This document shows positions 35,416-44,204 of a stretch of 64,000 nt of DNA, one piece after another. Position 1 is the stretch's first letter, and every line of letters begins with the position of its first letter. A program made the position numbers and the translations under genes. The stretch is taken from the NCBI RefSeq assembly GCF_016863635.1, contig NZ_BOPG01000084.1:1-64000 (forward strand), given 5' to 3'. The notes under the pieces were generated by a model. The model ran no database searches. It had not been told where the DNA came from and was given only the letters and a program-made list of their open reading frames with translations. The stretch comes from Virgisporangium aurantiacum. GTDB taxonomy: Bacteria; Actinomycetota; Actinomycetes; Mycobacteriales; Micromonosporaceae.

Positions 35416-38400
35416 CTAGAGCGTCCAGCGCACCGGTGAACCCGGCTGGTACACGCACGTCGCGCCCGTCGAGACCGACTGCCGGAGATGGGCCGCCAGT
35501 TCGGGGTGCTGGTCGTCGAGTTTGCGGAGGGTGTCGCGGATTCGGGCGGTCACCGTCTTCCTCGCGCGTTCGGCTTCGTCGCCCAGGCGGCGGGTTCTTC
35601 CGGCCAGGCCGGCGGCGGCCCGTAGTTCGGTGAGGAGGGCGTCGCGTTCGTGGTCGAGTTTGGCGGCGCGGGCGGCGTCGCCGCGGAGGGTGGCGCGGTC
35701 GATCTCGTCGTCGAGTTGGGTCAGGCGGGACTTGTAGCGGGCCTTGGCCTCGTCGTCGAGGATCGGGTCGCCGCCCATCGATCTTGCGGCCCGCACCGCG
35801 TCGCCGCCGGCGGGGTTCAGGAGGTCGACCGCCGCCACCGCGACGCCGGGGCGGGAGACCAGGGCGTGGAGGTCGTGCAGGCCCTTGGCGTCGGGGAAGT
35901 GGACGGTGCGGCCGGCGTAGCCGAGGTTCCACACCGCACCGTCGGCGCGGAAATGAGCGACAGCACCGGGCGGCTCCACCGAAACAGAAGCCGGCGCCGA
36001 CACGGCGATATGACGCAGACCGATCTCGGCCGCCTCGGCCGTGGCCGCGGCGTACATCTCCGCTGCCGCCGCCGCGTCGCCCGGGCCGCCGCGCGCCCGC
36101 AGCGCCGCCGCGTACCGCACCCGGACCTCGACGACCCACGGACGCGCCCCCAGCCGCTCGGCCGACTCCAGCGCCGCCGCGAACCGCTCGAACGCCGGCT
36201 CCCACCGTTCCAGCGCGGCCTCGACCACCGCGAGCCACAGGTCGACCGGCCCGCTGATGTCGCAGCCGTACATCGACACCAGCCACTGGCCGGAGTACGG
36301 CAGCAACTCCTCGTGCGCCCGCTCGCACCGGGCGACGTCGCCGTTGGCCGCCGCCGCCTGCGCCGCGACCCGCAGGATCAGCGGACGGAAGTCGAGCGTG
36401 TGCTGGAGGTTGTCGGTACCGGTGTCGGACGGCGCGTCGCCCCGCTGGAGGGCCACCACCGCCGCGAGCAGGTTCGGCGCCGGGTGTTCGCTGCCGGCGA
36501 GCGCCACCAGCAGGTCGGCGGTCTCGACGAACCGGCCCTGCGTCGTCAGCAGCGCCCAGCGCAGGTGCAGCGCCATGAACTGGAAGTACGGGTGGCGGTG
36601 TGAGTACGCCTCGTCGGCCTGGTTGAGGCACTTCTCGGCCTCGTCGAACCGGCCGAGCATCGTGAGGATGATGCTCTGGTCGATCAGCGCGCCGAACGCG
36701 GCGGTGGGCATGCCGATCCGCTCGGCCATCGCCGAGTGCGCGTGGAAGCGGTCGAGGTAGCGCGGGTCGCCCAGTTCGAGCAGCGCCACCCACTGGAACG
36801 AGGTGGCCAGGTGCTCCATCACCGGGTCGCCGGTGCGCCGGGCGAGCGCGATGAGTTCGTCGGTGAGCCGGCACCGCTCGGGCGCGGTGCCAAGGCCCCA
36901 GATCGTGTTGTGCCGGGCCCACAGGCCGAAGCGCAGCGCGTCGTCGTCGGTGCCGGCGCGGGCCAGCGCGACGAACCGGTCGGTGATCTCGTCGGCCAGC
37001 TTCGCCACCGCGGCCTGGCCGGGTGCGAAGGACAGCAGCGAGCCGTTGGGCAGGACCCCGGCGACGCCGGGCGCCGAGGCGGCGACCGCGGCACCGGCCG
37101 CGGCACCGGCCGCGGCACCGGCCGCGGCGAGCTCGGCCTCCTCGGCCGCCGGCACCGGGCCCACCAACCGCCGGTAGGCCTCGGCCACCAGCGCCGCGAT
37201 CATCGCGCGACCGCCGGACGGCGCGCGTTCGGGCTCGCTGCGGCACAACGTGAGGGCGACCCGGGTGACCAGCAGGTCGTCGTCGAGGTCGCGGGCGACG
37301 GCGGCCGCGTCGTAGTACCGGCGCCAGGCCTCCTCGGTGTCGCCGTACATCATGAGCGCGGCGCCGAGGTCGAGGTTGACGGTGACCAGGCGACGCGGAA
37401 GGCTCTCGGCCCGCTCGATCGCGCGGCGCAGGTGGGTGATCTCCTCCTCGATCGCGATGCGGTTGCCCGCGTCCTGCGCGGCGGCGAGCAGGAGGGCGAC
37501 CGCGCGATCGGCGTCGAGGTCGGCACCGGCGAGGTAGGCGTGCCGGGCCAGGTCGGCGGGGAAGATCCGGCCGGCGATCCCGGGCGTGCGGTCGACGGCC
37601 CGCACGACCTCCGCGTGGCGTCGGCGGGCGTCGGCGGCGGCCAGGTCGTCGTACAGGGTTTCGCGGACGAGGTCGTGCACGAACGCGAAACCACCGGACC
37701 CGAGGACGACGACGAGCCGCGCGGTGACCGCCTGTTCCAGCAGCCGGTCGACGTCGGCCGGGCCCGCCGTTGCCGACAGCACCTCCCGGTGGAACTCGCG
37801 GCCCAGCACCGCCGCGCCGGTGAGCACCTCGACCACCGGCGGCGGCAGCATCGACAGCCGCCGGTGCAGGGCATCGCGGACGCCCGGGCTCAATGCCGTC
37901 GCCGAGCCGCCGCTGTGCCACAACCGGGCCGACTGCTCGACGAAGAACGGGTTGCCGCCGGTGCGCCGGTGCACCTCCGCGACCAGATCGGGCTCGGGCT
38001 CGCGGCCGGCCGTGCGCCGGATCAGCGCGCCGACCTCGGCCTCCGCCAGCCCGGAGAGGCTCACCGTGGTGGCGCGGCCGAGCAGCGGAAGGAGCAGCGG
38101 ACGCAACGGGTGGTCGGGCGACTCGACCTCGACGTCGCGGTACGTGCCGATGACCAGGAGCCGCTCGAACCACGAGTGCTGGGCGGCGAACTCGAGCAGG
38201 CGCACCGACGCCGGATCAGCCCAGTGCAGATCGTCGAGCACCACCACGACCGGCCGGCCGTGCGACGCCGAGACGAGCGCCGTGGTGACCGCGTCGTACA
38301 ACTCGAACGTGTCGGTGGACTGGCCCACCCCCTCGCCGAGCAGCACCCGCAACCCGTCGCCGGCCGCATCGGCGACCGCGGCCCACTCGTCGGCGGGTAC

Positions 38401-38667
38401 CGCCCGGCGCAGCCCGCGCACGACCTGCATCCACGGCCAGTAGCCGGGCGCGCTGTCGGACTGCCAGCACGAGCCGTTGAGGACCAGCGCGCCCTCGCCG
38501 CGCGCGGCGTCGACCGCGCCGGTGACGAGCGTGGTCTTGCCGATGCCGGCCTCGCCGGTGACGAACACCAGCCCGCCGTGGCTCTGCGTGACCCGCGTGA
38601 TCTCCGCGCGCAGGACCGAGACCGGGTGCTCACGACCGATCAGATCCACCGGAGCACCGTACGTCAC
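35416..38667 (-). CDS. Large AAA/STAND ATPase with TPR-like region (MalT/LAL-like, no LuxR domain)
   Basis: 1083 residues. The N-terminus is an AAA_16 module (LIGREHPVSVL, Walker A GEAGIGKTT at about 39-47, VVVLDDLHWADP). Residues about 370-880 are helical TPR-like repeats, interrupted by an Ala/Gly linker (about 515-530). The last 180 residues hold a beta-rich segment (AVAHFRADGAVWNLGYAGRTVHF) and a charged coiled-coil-like stretch, ending in CVYQPGSPVRWTL. No LuxR or AfsR DNA-binding domain is present, so it may signal by oligomerisation or by contacting another protein. GTG 38667. Confidence 0.88.
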   Translation of the reverse strand: MTYGAPVDLIGREHPVSVLRAEITRVTQSHGGLVFVTGEAGIGKTTLVTGAVDAARGEGALVLNGSCWQSDSAPGYWPWMQVVRGLRRAVPADEWAAVADAAGDGLRVLLGEGVGQSTDTFELYDAVTTALVSASHGRPVVVVLDDLHWADPASVRLLEFAAQHSWFERLLVIGTYRDVEVESPDHPLRPLLLPLLGRATTVSLSGLAEAEVGALIRRTAGREPEPDLVAEVHRRTGGNPFFVEQSARLWHSGGSATALSPGVRDALHRRLSMLPPPVVEVLTGAAVLGREFHREVLSATAGPADVDRLLEQAVTARLVVVLGSGGFAFVHDLVRETLYDDLAAADARRRHAEVVRAVDRTPGIAGRIFPADLARHAYLAGADLDADRAVALLLAAAQDAGNRIAIEEEITHLRRAIERAESLPRRLVTVNLDLGAALMMYGDTEEAWRRYYDAAAVARDLDDDLLVTRVALTLCRSEPERAPSGGRAMIAALVAEAYRRLVGPVPAAEEAELAAAGAAAGAAAGAAVAASAPGVAGVLPNGSLLSFAPGQAAVAKLADEITDRFVALARAGTDDDALRFGLWARHNTIWGLGTAPERCRLTDELIALARRTGDPVMEHLATSFQWVALLELGDPRYLDRFHAHSAMAERIGMPTAAFGALIDQSIILTMLGRFDEAEKCLNQADEAYSHRHPYFQFMALHLRWALLTTQGRFVETADLLVALAGSEHPAPNLLAAVVALQRGDAPSDTGTDNLQHTLDFRPLILRVAAQAAAANGDVARCERAHEELLPYSGQWLVSMYGCDISGPVDLWLAVVEAALERWEPAFERFAAALESAERLGARPWVVEVRVRYAAALRARGGPGDAAAAAEMYAAATAEAAEIGLRHIAVSAPASVSVEPPGAVAHFRADGAVWNLGYAGRTVHFPDAKGLHDLHALVSRPGVAVAAVDLLNPAGGDAVRAARSMGGDPILDDEAKARYKSRLTQLDDEIDRATLRGDAARAAKLDHERDALLTELRAAAGLAGRTRRLGDEAERARKTVTARIRDTLRKLDDQHPELAAHLRQSVSTGATCVYQPGSPVRWTL
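37088..37123. repeat. 12-bp tandem repeat in the STAND ATPase gene
   Basis: Three perfect copies of GCGGCACCGGCC, encoding (Ala3-Gly) units in the linker between TPR-like blocks on the minus strand. In frame, so length-neutral for the reading frame. Confidence 0.8.
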
Positions 38668-38688
38668 CCCTGTGACAGGAACGAGGAA

Positions 38689-39879
38689 TCAGGAGACCCG
38701 CTCGGGCCGCACCCCGATCCCGACGATCCGGGCCGGCACCGCCTGGAGCGCCGGGAACCGGTCCAGCAGCCGGGTCGGTGCCGGGCTGCGCACCGGTCCG
38801 CTGGTGGCGAGCGCCCGCCGCACCACGGCCCGCTGCGCCACCCGCTGCCCCAGCTGCGTCACCCGGGTCGGCCAGACCCGGCGGCGCTGCACCCGGGCGA
38901 GGTCGCGCGTGGTCACCCGGCCGCGGGCCAGCGGACCGGCGAGCAGCCGGGCCGCCGCCACCGCGTCCTGGATGGCCAGGTTGATGCCGACGGCGCCGAC
39001 CGGCGACATCGCGTGCGCCGCGTCGCCGATGAGCAGCACCCCGTCGGCGTACCAGCGGCGCAACCGGTTGACGCGCACGGTCAGCTTGCGCACGTCGTCC
39101 CATTGCCCGATGGCGTGGAGCCGGCCGCGCAGCGACGGTGCCAGCCCGGCCAGCGTTTCCCGGAACGCCGGCAGCCCGGCCGCGCCGATCGCCTCGTAGC
39201 CACCCTTCGGAACGACGAGGCCGCACTGCCAGTAGTCGCCGCGGTCGATGCTGATGAGCAGGTGGCCCGACCCGACGCGCACGTCGACGCCGTCCCGGTC
39301 GCCGGATTCGCGCGGCAGGCGGAACCACAGGACGTCCATCGGCGCGCCGAACTCCTTCGGCCGCAGGTCCAGCAGCCGCCGCACGGCCGAGTGACGCCCG
39401 TCGGCCGCGACCGTGAGCGGCGCCCGGATCTCGACCTCCTCGCCCGACGGCGTGCGGGCCACGACCCCGCCGACGGCGCCGCCGGTGCGGACCAGCCCGA
39501 CGACCTCGTGCTCGCGCAGCAGCGTGAACGTCCCCTCCGAGCCGAGCAGCTCCAGGAAGTCCCACTGCGGCAGGAACATGACGTACGGGTGCCGGCACCG
39601 CAGCCGGCTGAAGTCGGCGACGGTCACCGTTCGGTCGGCGAACGTGAACCGCAGCTGCCGCACCAGGCGGTGCGGCAGCGCGGCCAGCTTGTCCATGAGG
39701 CCGAGGTCGGCCAACACGTCGAGGGTTGACGGATGCACGGTGTCGCCGCGGAAGTCGCGCAGGAAGTCGGCGTGTTTCTCCAGGACGATCACCGAGCGGC
39801 CCTGTCGGGCCAGGAGCAGGGCGAGCATGAGTCCAGCCGGACCGCCGCCCGCGATACAGACGTCTGCCGATCTCATCAT
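38689..39879 (-). CDS. FAD-dependent monooxygenase (PF01494)
   Basis: 396 residues. CIAGGGPAGLMLALLLARQG is the FAD-binding Rossmann motif, VAADGRHSAVRRLL the DG motif, and LLIGDAAHAMSPVGAVGINLAIQDA the distal FAD site. It therefore has all class A flavin hydroxylase signatures. It follows the PIG-L gene by 27 bases on the same strand, so a shared transcript is possible. Substrate unknown. Confidence 0.9.
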   Translation of the reverse strand: MMRSADVCIAGGGPAGLMLALLLARQGRSVIVLEKHADFLRDFRGDTVHPSTLDVLADLGLMDKLAALPHRLVRQLRFTFADRTVTVADFSRLRCRHPYVMFLPQWDFLELLGSEGTFTLLREHEVVGLVRTGGAVGGVVARTPSGEEVEIRAPLTVAADGRHSAVRRLLDLRPKEFGAPMDVLWFRLPRESGDRDGVDVRVGSGHLLISIDRGDYWQCGLVVPKGGYEAIGAAGLPAFRETLAGLAPSLRGRLHAIGQWDDVRKLTVRVNRLRRWYADGVLLIGDAAHAMSPVGAVGINLAIQDAVAAARLLAGPLARGRVTTRDLARVQRRRVWPTRVTQLGQRVAQRAVVRRALATSGPVRSPAPTRLLDRFPALQAVPARIVGIGVRPERVS

Positions 39880-39906
39880 GCGTTGAATTCTACGCCCGAT
39901 GAAATA

Positions 39907-40665
39907 TTACGCCACCCAGGGCGGCGGGCCGTCGAAGGTAAGCGCGAAGACGTCGAACAGCACGGCCGCCTCGACACCGAGCGCCTTGCCGGACTGCTGG
40001 GCCATCCAGGTGAGGAACGGACCCGGTTCGGGCCCACGCACGCCCAGGCCCTTCGTGTACTCGTCATGCGCGGCCAGCGACAGGATGCCCTTCCGCAACG
40101 GCTCGCCGGTGACGTCGACCCCGTGGGTGGGCCGCTCGGCGCCCGCGTAGGCGACGAACCGCACCCCGCCCCACGGCTCCAGCCCCTCGTCGACCAGTTC
40201 CGGGAAGATCCAGCGGTTGCCGGCGTCGCGCGCCGCATCGAGCGTGGCCAACCCGACCACGCGGTGGTCGGCCTGGTTCGCCATGCCGGCGCTCATTTTG
40301 ACGCTGAACGCACCCGACACGATGATCTCCGGCTTGTACTTCCGGATCACCCGGACGATGTCGCGCCGGAGTTCGTTGCCGTACTCGACCACCCCGTCGC
40401 GGTGATCGAGGAAATCGACGATGTCGACGCCGACCTCGCGGGCGCCGGCCCGTTCCTCGGCCTCGCGGAGCGGGGCGGCCTCGTCCGGGTGCAGTCCGTC
40501 GATGCCGGCCTCGCCCCGGGTGGCGAGCAGATAGGTCACCTGTTTGCCCTGTGCCGTCCAGCGCGCGACGGCGGACGCGGTGCCGTACTCGATGTCGTCG
40601 GGGTGCGCGGCCACGGCGAGGCAGCGGTCCCAGTTCTCCGGCAGCGCCGGTAAGTGATCAGTCAC
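39907..40665 (-). CDS. PIG-L family deacetylase
   Basis: 252 residues. The zinc-binding AHPDD motif (about 19-23) is present near the N-terminus; NQADHRVVGLATLDAARDAGN supplies the downstream His ligand. Family members remove acetyl groups from N-acetylglucosamine derivatives, as in MshB (mycothiol) and Mca, or act on antibiotic or lipid precursors. GTG 40665. It lies between the Hsp70-like gene (19 bases upstream) and a flavin monooxygenase gene. Confidence 0.9.
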   Translation of the reverse strand: MTDHLPALPENWDRCLAVAAHPDDIEYGTASAVARWTAQGKQVTYLLATRGEAGIDGLHPDEAAPLREAEERAGAREVGVDIVDFLDHRDGVVEYGNELRRDIVRVIRKYKPEIIVSGAFSVKMSAGMANQADHRVVGLATLDAARDAGNRWIFPELVDEGLEPWGGVRFVAYAGAERPTHGVDVTGEPLRKGILSLAAHDEYTKGLGVRGPEPGPFLTWMAQQSGKALGVEAAVLFDVFALTFDGPPPWVA

Positions 40666-40684
40666 GCCGCCGAACGTATACCTA

Positions 40685-42409
40685 CTACTTCACCCTGGTC
40701 ATGGTCTCCGAGGAGAAGCTCGACCCGGTGCTCAGCGAATCGCCGGCGCACACGTACCGCTCCGCCTCGTTGCTGATGCTCAGGGCGCCGCCGGTGTTGC
40801 GCCGGCCGTTGCGACGCAGTTCCCAGGTGCCGCCGACCGACCACGAGTCGTAGATCAGGGTGCCGTTGCCGGCCCGGTAGCGCCCGCTCGCCCACCCGTT
40901 GACGATCTCTTCCCATTTGTTCCCGTTGACCGTCGCCGTCCCGATCACCTGGTCGAACACGACACCGGTGCGGCCGTCGGCCTCGAAGGTGGCCGTCTTC
41001 CGGCCGCTCACCAGGACGAACTGCACGTCCTTGCCGTCGATCTTGTTGGTGCGGACGTCGGTTGCCTGCACCCAGGTGCCGACCAGGCACGGGTCGATCC
41101 CGGCCGCGTAGCTCACCGACGGCGACACCGACGCCCGCCCCGACGCCGAGGCGGCGGCGAACGCGGCGCCGTGCTGCTCGTCGTCCGATCGCCCTTGAAG
41201 CGCGAAGGCCGTGACCGTCGCCGCGGCCAGCAGCACGGCGGCGGCCGCGGCCCCGATCCGGACCCGCGGGTCCACCCAGAAGGGCCGGGACGACGGGGCG
41301 GGGCGCTTGGTGAGGTCGACGGTCGGCCACGACGGGTCGCCCGGTTCGGGTGCGGCGACCGCGGCCGGGCTCTGGATGCTGCCCTCGGCCACGGCGAGTT
41401 CGGGCTGGTCGACGACCGTCGGCTCGATGCCGAACGCGCGGTGCAGCACGGTGGTGACGACCGGCATCCGGCTCGACCCGCCGCACAGGAAGATCGCGCC
41501 GGCCGCCGGAACCTCGGCGGTGCGCAACGCCGCCCGCACCGCGGTGACGGTCCGGTCGAGCACCGGCGCGGCGGCCGCGTCGAGCTGCTCGCGGCCGATC
41601 GGCACCTCGACGTCGACCAGCGGCACGTGGACCAGCGTGGTCGCCGCCCGCGACAGCATCTCCTTGGCCTGGCGCACGTTGTCCCAGAGTTGGCGGCTGG
41701 CGCGCCGGTCGGCGGTGGTCTTCGGCTCGACGAGGCGACTCCAGCCCGGCTTCTCCCCCAGGGCGGCACCGAGGCTCTCGACGATCGCGGCGTCGATGTC
41801 GAGCCCGCCGCAGTCGTTGAGACCCTCGGTGGCGAGCACCTCGATGCCGGCGGCGGTGCGGCGGATCACCGACGCGTCGAACGTGCCGGCGCCGAAGTCG
41901 TACACCACGGCCGTGTCGCCCACCGCCAGGTCACCGCCGACGGCGATGAAGTGGTTGGCGGCGGCCACCGGCTCCTCGACCAGGCGGGCGTCGGGCAACG
42001 CCGTCGCGGCCGCGTGGCGGAGCAGGTCGCGGCGACCGGTCGCCCACCCGGCGGGGCAGGTGAGGACGATGTCGGTCGGTGCGCCGCCCGCGGCCCGCGC
42101 GGCCTCACCGGCGACCCGGTGCAGCACCGCCGCGATCAGGTCGGCCACCGGCACCGACCGGTCGCCGAGCAGCACGGTCTCGTCGTCGATGCACCGTTTG
42201 GGGTGCGGCTCGAAGGCGCCCGGATCGATGGTGGCCGTGTGCAGCGCGTCGCGCCCGACCACGAGATGGCCGCCGGCGTCGGCCGCGACCGCGCTGGGCA
42301 GCAGCGGCGAGCCGTCGAACAGCAACGGCCGCGGCTCGCGATTCGGCAGTTCGAGGACGGCGACGGTGTTCGATGTCCCGAAATCGACGCCGAGGCGAAC
42401 GGTCCTCAC
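40685..42409 (-). CDS. Hsp70-like ATPase with transmembrane segment and extracytoplasmic tail
   Basis: 574 residues. The N-terminal about 345 residues are an actin-fold Hsp70 ATPase (LGVDFGTSNTVAV phosphate-1, YDFGAGTFDASVI phosphate-2, CGGSSRMPVV adenosine loop). There is no substrate-binding domain. A Pro/Ser-rich linker leads to one hydrophobic helix at about 380-402, then an Ala/Ser stretch and an outer domain of about 130 residues (CLVGTWVQATDV, ending near YVCAGDSL) that looks like a small beta-barrel. The ATPase would lie in the cytosol and the barrel outside. GTG 42409, 30 bases from the divergent dinB start. Confidence 0.88.
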   Translation of the reverse strand: MRTVRLGVDFGTSNTVAVLELPNREPRPLLFDGSPLLPSAVAADAGGHLVVGRDALHTATIDPGAFEPHPKRCIDDETVLLGDRSVPVADLIAAVLHRVAGEAARAAGGAPTDIVLTCPAGWATGRRDLLRHAAATALPDARLVEEPVAAANHFIAVGGDLAVGDTAVVYDFGAGTFDASVIRRTAAGIEVLATEGLNDCGGLDIDAAIVESLGAALGEKPGWSRLVEPKTTADRRASRQLWDNVRQAKEMLSRAATTLVHVPLVDVEVPIGREQLDAAAAPVLDRTVTAVRAALRTAEVPAAGAIFLCGGSSRMPVVTTVLHRAFGIEPTVVDQPELAVAEGSIQSPAAVAAPEPGDPSWPTVDLTKRPAPSSRPFWVDPRVRIGAAAAAVLLAAATVTAFALQGRSDDEQHGAAFAAASASGRASVSPSVSYAAGIDPCLVGTWVQATDVRTNKIDGKDVQFVLVSGRKTATFEADGRTGVVFDQVIGTATVNGNKWEEIVNGWASGRYRAGNGTLIYDSWSVGGTWELRRNGRRNTGGALSISNEAERYVCAGDSLSTGSSFSSETMTRVK

Positions 42410-42439
42410 GGCCGCAACAATACGACCACACTGGTACAC

Positions 42440-43516
42440 ATGACGTGGCTGCTCCATCTCGACATGGATCAGTTCATTGTGGCCGTAGAGGTGTTGCGGC
42501 ACCCCGAACTCACCGGGCTGCCGGTGGTTGTCGGCGGCAACGGCGACCCGGCCCGGCCGCGCCAGGTGGTGGCCAGCGCGTCGTACGAGGCGCGCGCTTT
42601 CGGCGTCCGCTCGGGAATGCCCCTGCGCACCGCGGCCCGGCGCTGTCCCGACGCGGTTTTCCTGCCGACCGACCCGGCGGTCTACGACGCGGCCTCGGTC
42701 ACGGTGATGGCCGCGCTCCGCACCTTCGACGTGCCGGTGGAGGTGTGGGGTTGGGACGAGGCGTACTTCGGCGGCGCGGTCGCCGACCCTTTCCTGCTGG
42801 CGCGCGAGGTACGCGCGGCGGTGTTCGCGGCGAGCGGGCTGTCGGCGTCGATCGGCATCGGCGAGAACAAGCTGCAGGCGAAGATCGCGGCGCAGTACGC
42901 GAAGCCGGGCGGGATCTTCCGGATCACCTTTGATTCCTGGCCCGGGCTGATGTTCGCGCGGCCGGTGTCGGCGCTATGGGGGGTCGGGCCCAGAACCACA
43001 AAGAAATTGGACGCGCTGAGCATTTCCACCGTGGGTCAGCTGGCCGGGTGCGACGCCGCGGTGCTGCTGCCCGTGTTCGGACCGCGCATGTCGTCGTGGC
43101 TGCCGCTCGCGGCGGCCGGGCACGGCGACGTTTCCCTGACCACCGAACCGTGGATCGCGCGCTCGAAGAGCCGCGAGACCACGTTCGAGGTCGACATCAC
43201 CGATCCCGTCGAGGTCGCGTCGCACGTTTCCGCCATGGCGTCGGCCCTGACCCGTGACGTTGTTGCCGATGGTCGGCTCGTGACGCATGTGGCGGTGAAG
43301 GTGCGGTTCACGCCGTTCTTCACGAACCTCCGGAGCATGAAACTGCGCGACGGGGCGACCGCCGACCCTGATGTGGTGTCGGCGGCCGCCGTCGTGGTGC
43401 TGGGAAAGATCGAGCTCAACCGGCCGGTGCGGCTGGTCGGCGTGCGGGTCGACCTTCTCGCGTTACCAGGCGTAGGTGATGGTGAGGGTGGTGTTGGTGC
43501 AGCCGGCGGCGACTGA
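42440..43516 (+). CDS. dinB: DNA polymerase IV (Y-family)
   Basis: 358 residues. The palm catalytic residues are visible in HLDMDQF (first Asp) and WGWDEAYFGG (Asp-Glu), with the YEARAFGVRSGM fingers motif and SIGIGENKLQAKIA. The WGVGPRTTKKLDAL helix-hairpin-helix and a little-finger domain follow. There is no obvious C-terminal beta-clamp peptide; the last 15 residues are Gly-rich and read through the 3' end of the opposite HNH nuclease gene (54-base overlap). Error-prone translesion synthesis. ATG 42440. Confidence 0.9.
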   Translation: MTWLLHLDMDQFIVAVEVLRHPELTGLPVVVGGNGDPARPRQVVASASYEARAFGVRSGMPLRTAARRCPDAVFLPTDPAVYDAASVTVMAALRTFDVPVEVWGWDEAYFGGAVADPFLLAREVRAAVFAASGLSASIGIGENKLQAKIAAQYAKPGGIFRITFDSWPGLMFARPVSALWGVGPRTTKKLDALSISTVGQLAGCDAAVLLPVFGPRMSSWLPLAAAGHGDVSLTTEPWIARSKSRETTFEVDITDPVEVASHVSAMASALTRDVVADGRLVTHVAVKVRFTPFFTNLRSMKLRDGATADPDVVSAAAVVVLGKIELNRPVRLVGVRVDLLALPGVGDGEGGVGAAGGD

Positions 43517-44122
43517 CGTCAACTTCGTCTTCTCCGCGGTGTTGACGGTCAGCCGCCAGCGGATCTTGGTGGCGACCCACTCCGTGATGTAGCGGCAGTG
43601 CACCGAGGTCACCGACGGCATCCACTCGGCCGGGTCCTTGTCGCCCTTCGACTGGTTGACGTTGTCGGTCACCGCGGCCAGCGAGCGGCCGTCACCGAGG
43701 TCGTTGGCGTACGCCTGCCGCCGGCTGGTCGGCCAGGTCCGGGCGCCGCTGTCCCATGCCTCGGCGAGCGCCACCATGTGGTCGATGTCGAGGTCGGCGG
43801 GCAGGGTCCAGGTGGCGCCGTCGTAGTACGAGAACCAGCGGCCGCCGGTGAGCGTGCAGGTGCCGCTGACGGTCGGCTTGGTGGTGGCCTCGGCGATCAG
43901 TACCTCGTAGCGGGTGTTGCAGCCGTCGCCGTCGGCGTCGATCCAGTGCGGGAACAGGTCGCGGTCGTAGCCGGTGCGCACCTCGGTGGCGACGGCGAGG
44001 TTGGCCACGGCGGTCCGCAGCGGTGCGGAGTAGGTGGCGGCGAACGCGGGGGTCGGCGTGAACGCGAGGACGGCCACCGCCGAGACGACGGCGGCACCCA
44101 GTATCCGGACTCGTGATCCCAT
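43463..44122 (-). CDS. Secreted HNH/DUF1524-type endonuclease
   Basis: 219 residues. A clear Sec signal peptide ends AFA at about residue 28. The catalytic core has LDIDHMVALAEAWDSG (general base His) and NQSKGDKDPAEW (Asn and Lys), the GmrSD C-terminal/DUF1524 HNH pattern found in secreted actinobacterial nucleases. Four cysteines could form disulfides. It probably degrades extracellular DNA. Its 3' end overlaps dinB by 54 bases. Confidence 0.9.
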   Translation of the reverse strand: MGSRVRILGAAVVSAVAVLAFTPTPAFAATYSAPLRTAVANLAVATEVRTGYDRDLFPHWIDADGDGCNTRYEVLIAEATTKPTVSGTCTLTGGRWFSYYDGATWTLPADLDIDHMVALAEAWDSGARTWPTSRRQAYANDLGDGRSLAAVTDNVNQSKGDKDPAEWMPSVTSVHCRYITEWVATKIRWRLTVNTAEKTKLTSVAAGCTNTTLTITYAW

Positions 44123-44204
44123 TGCTACTCCTCCATCGGTGTCAATCGATCAAACGACGGGGGGATCGCGCTGGATAGATTCCAAAGCTGAACTCTGGCA
44201 GACG

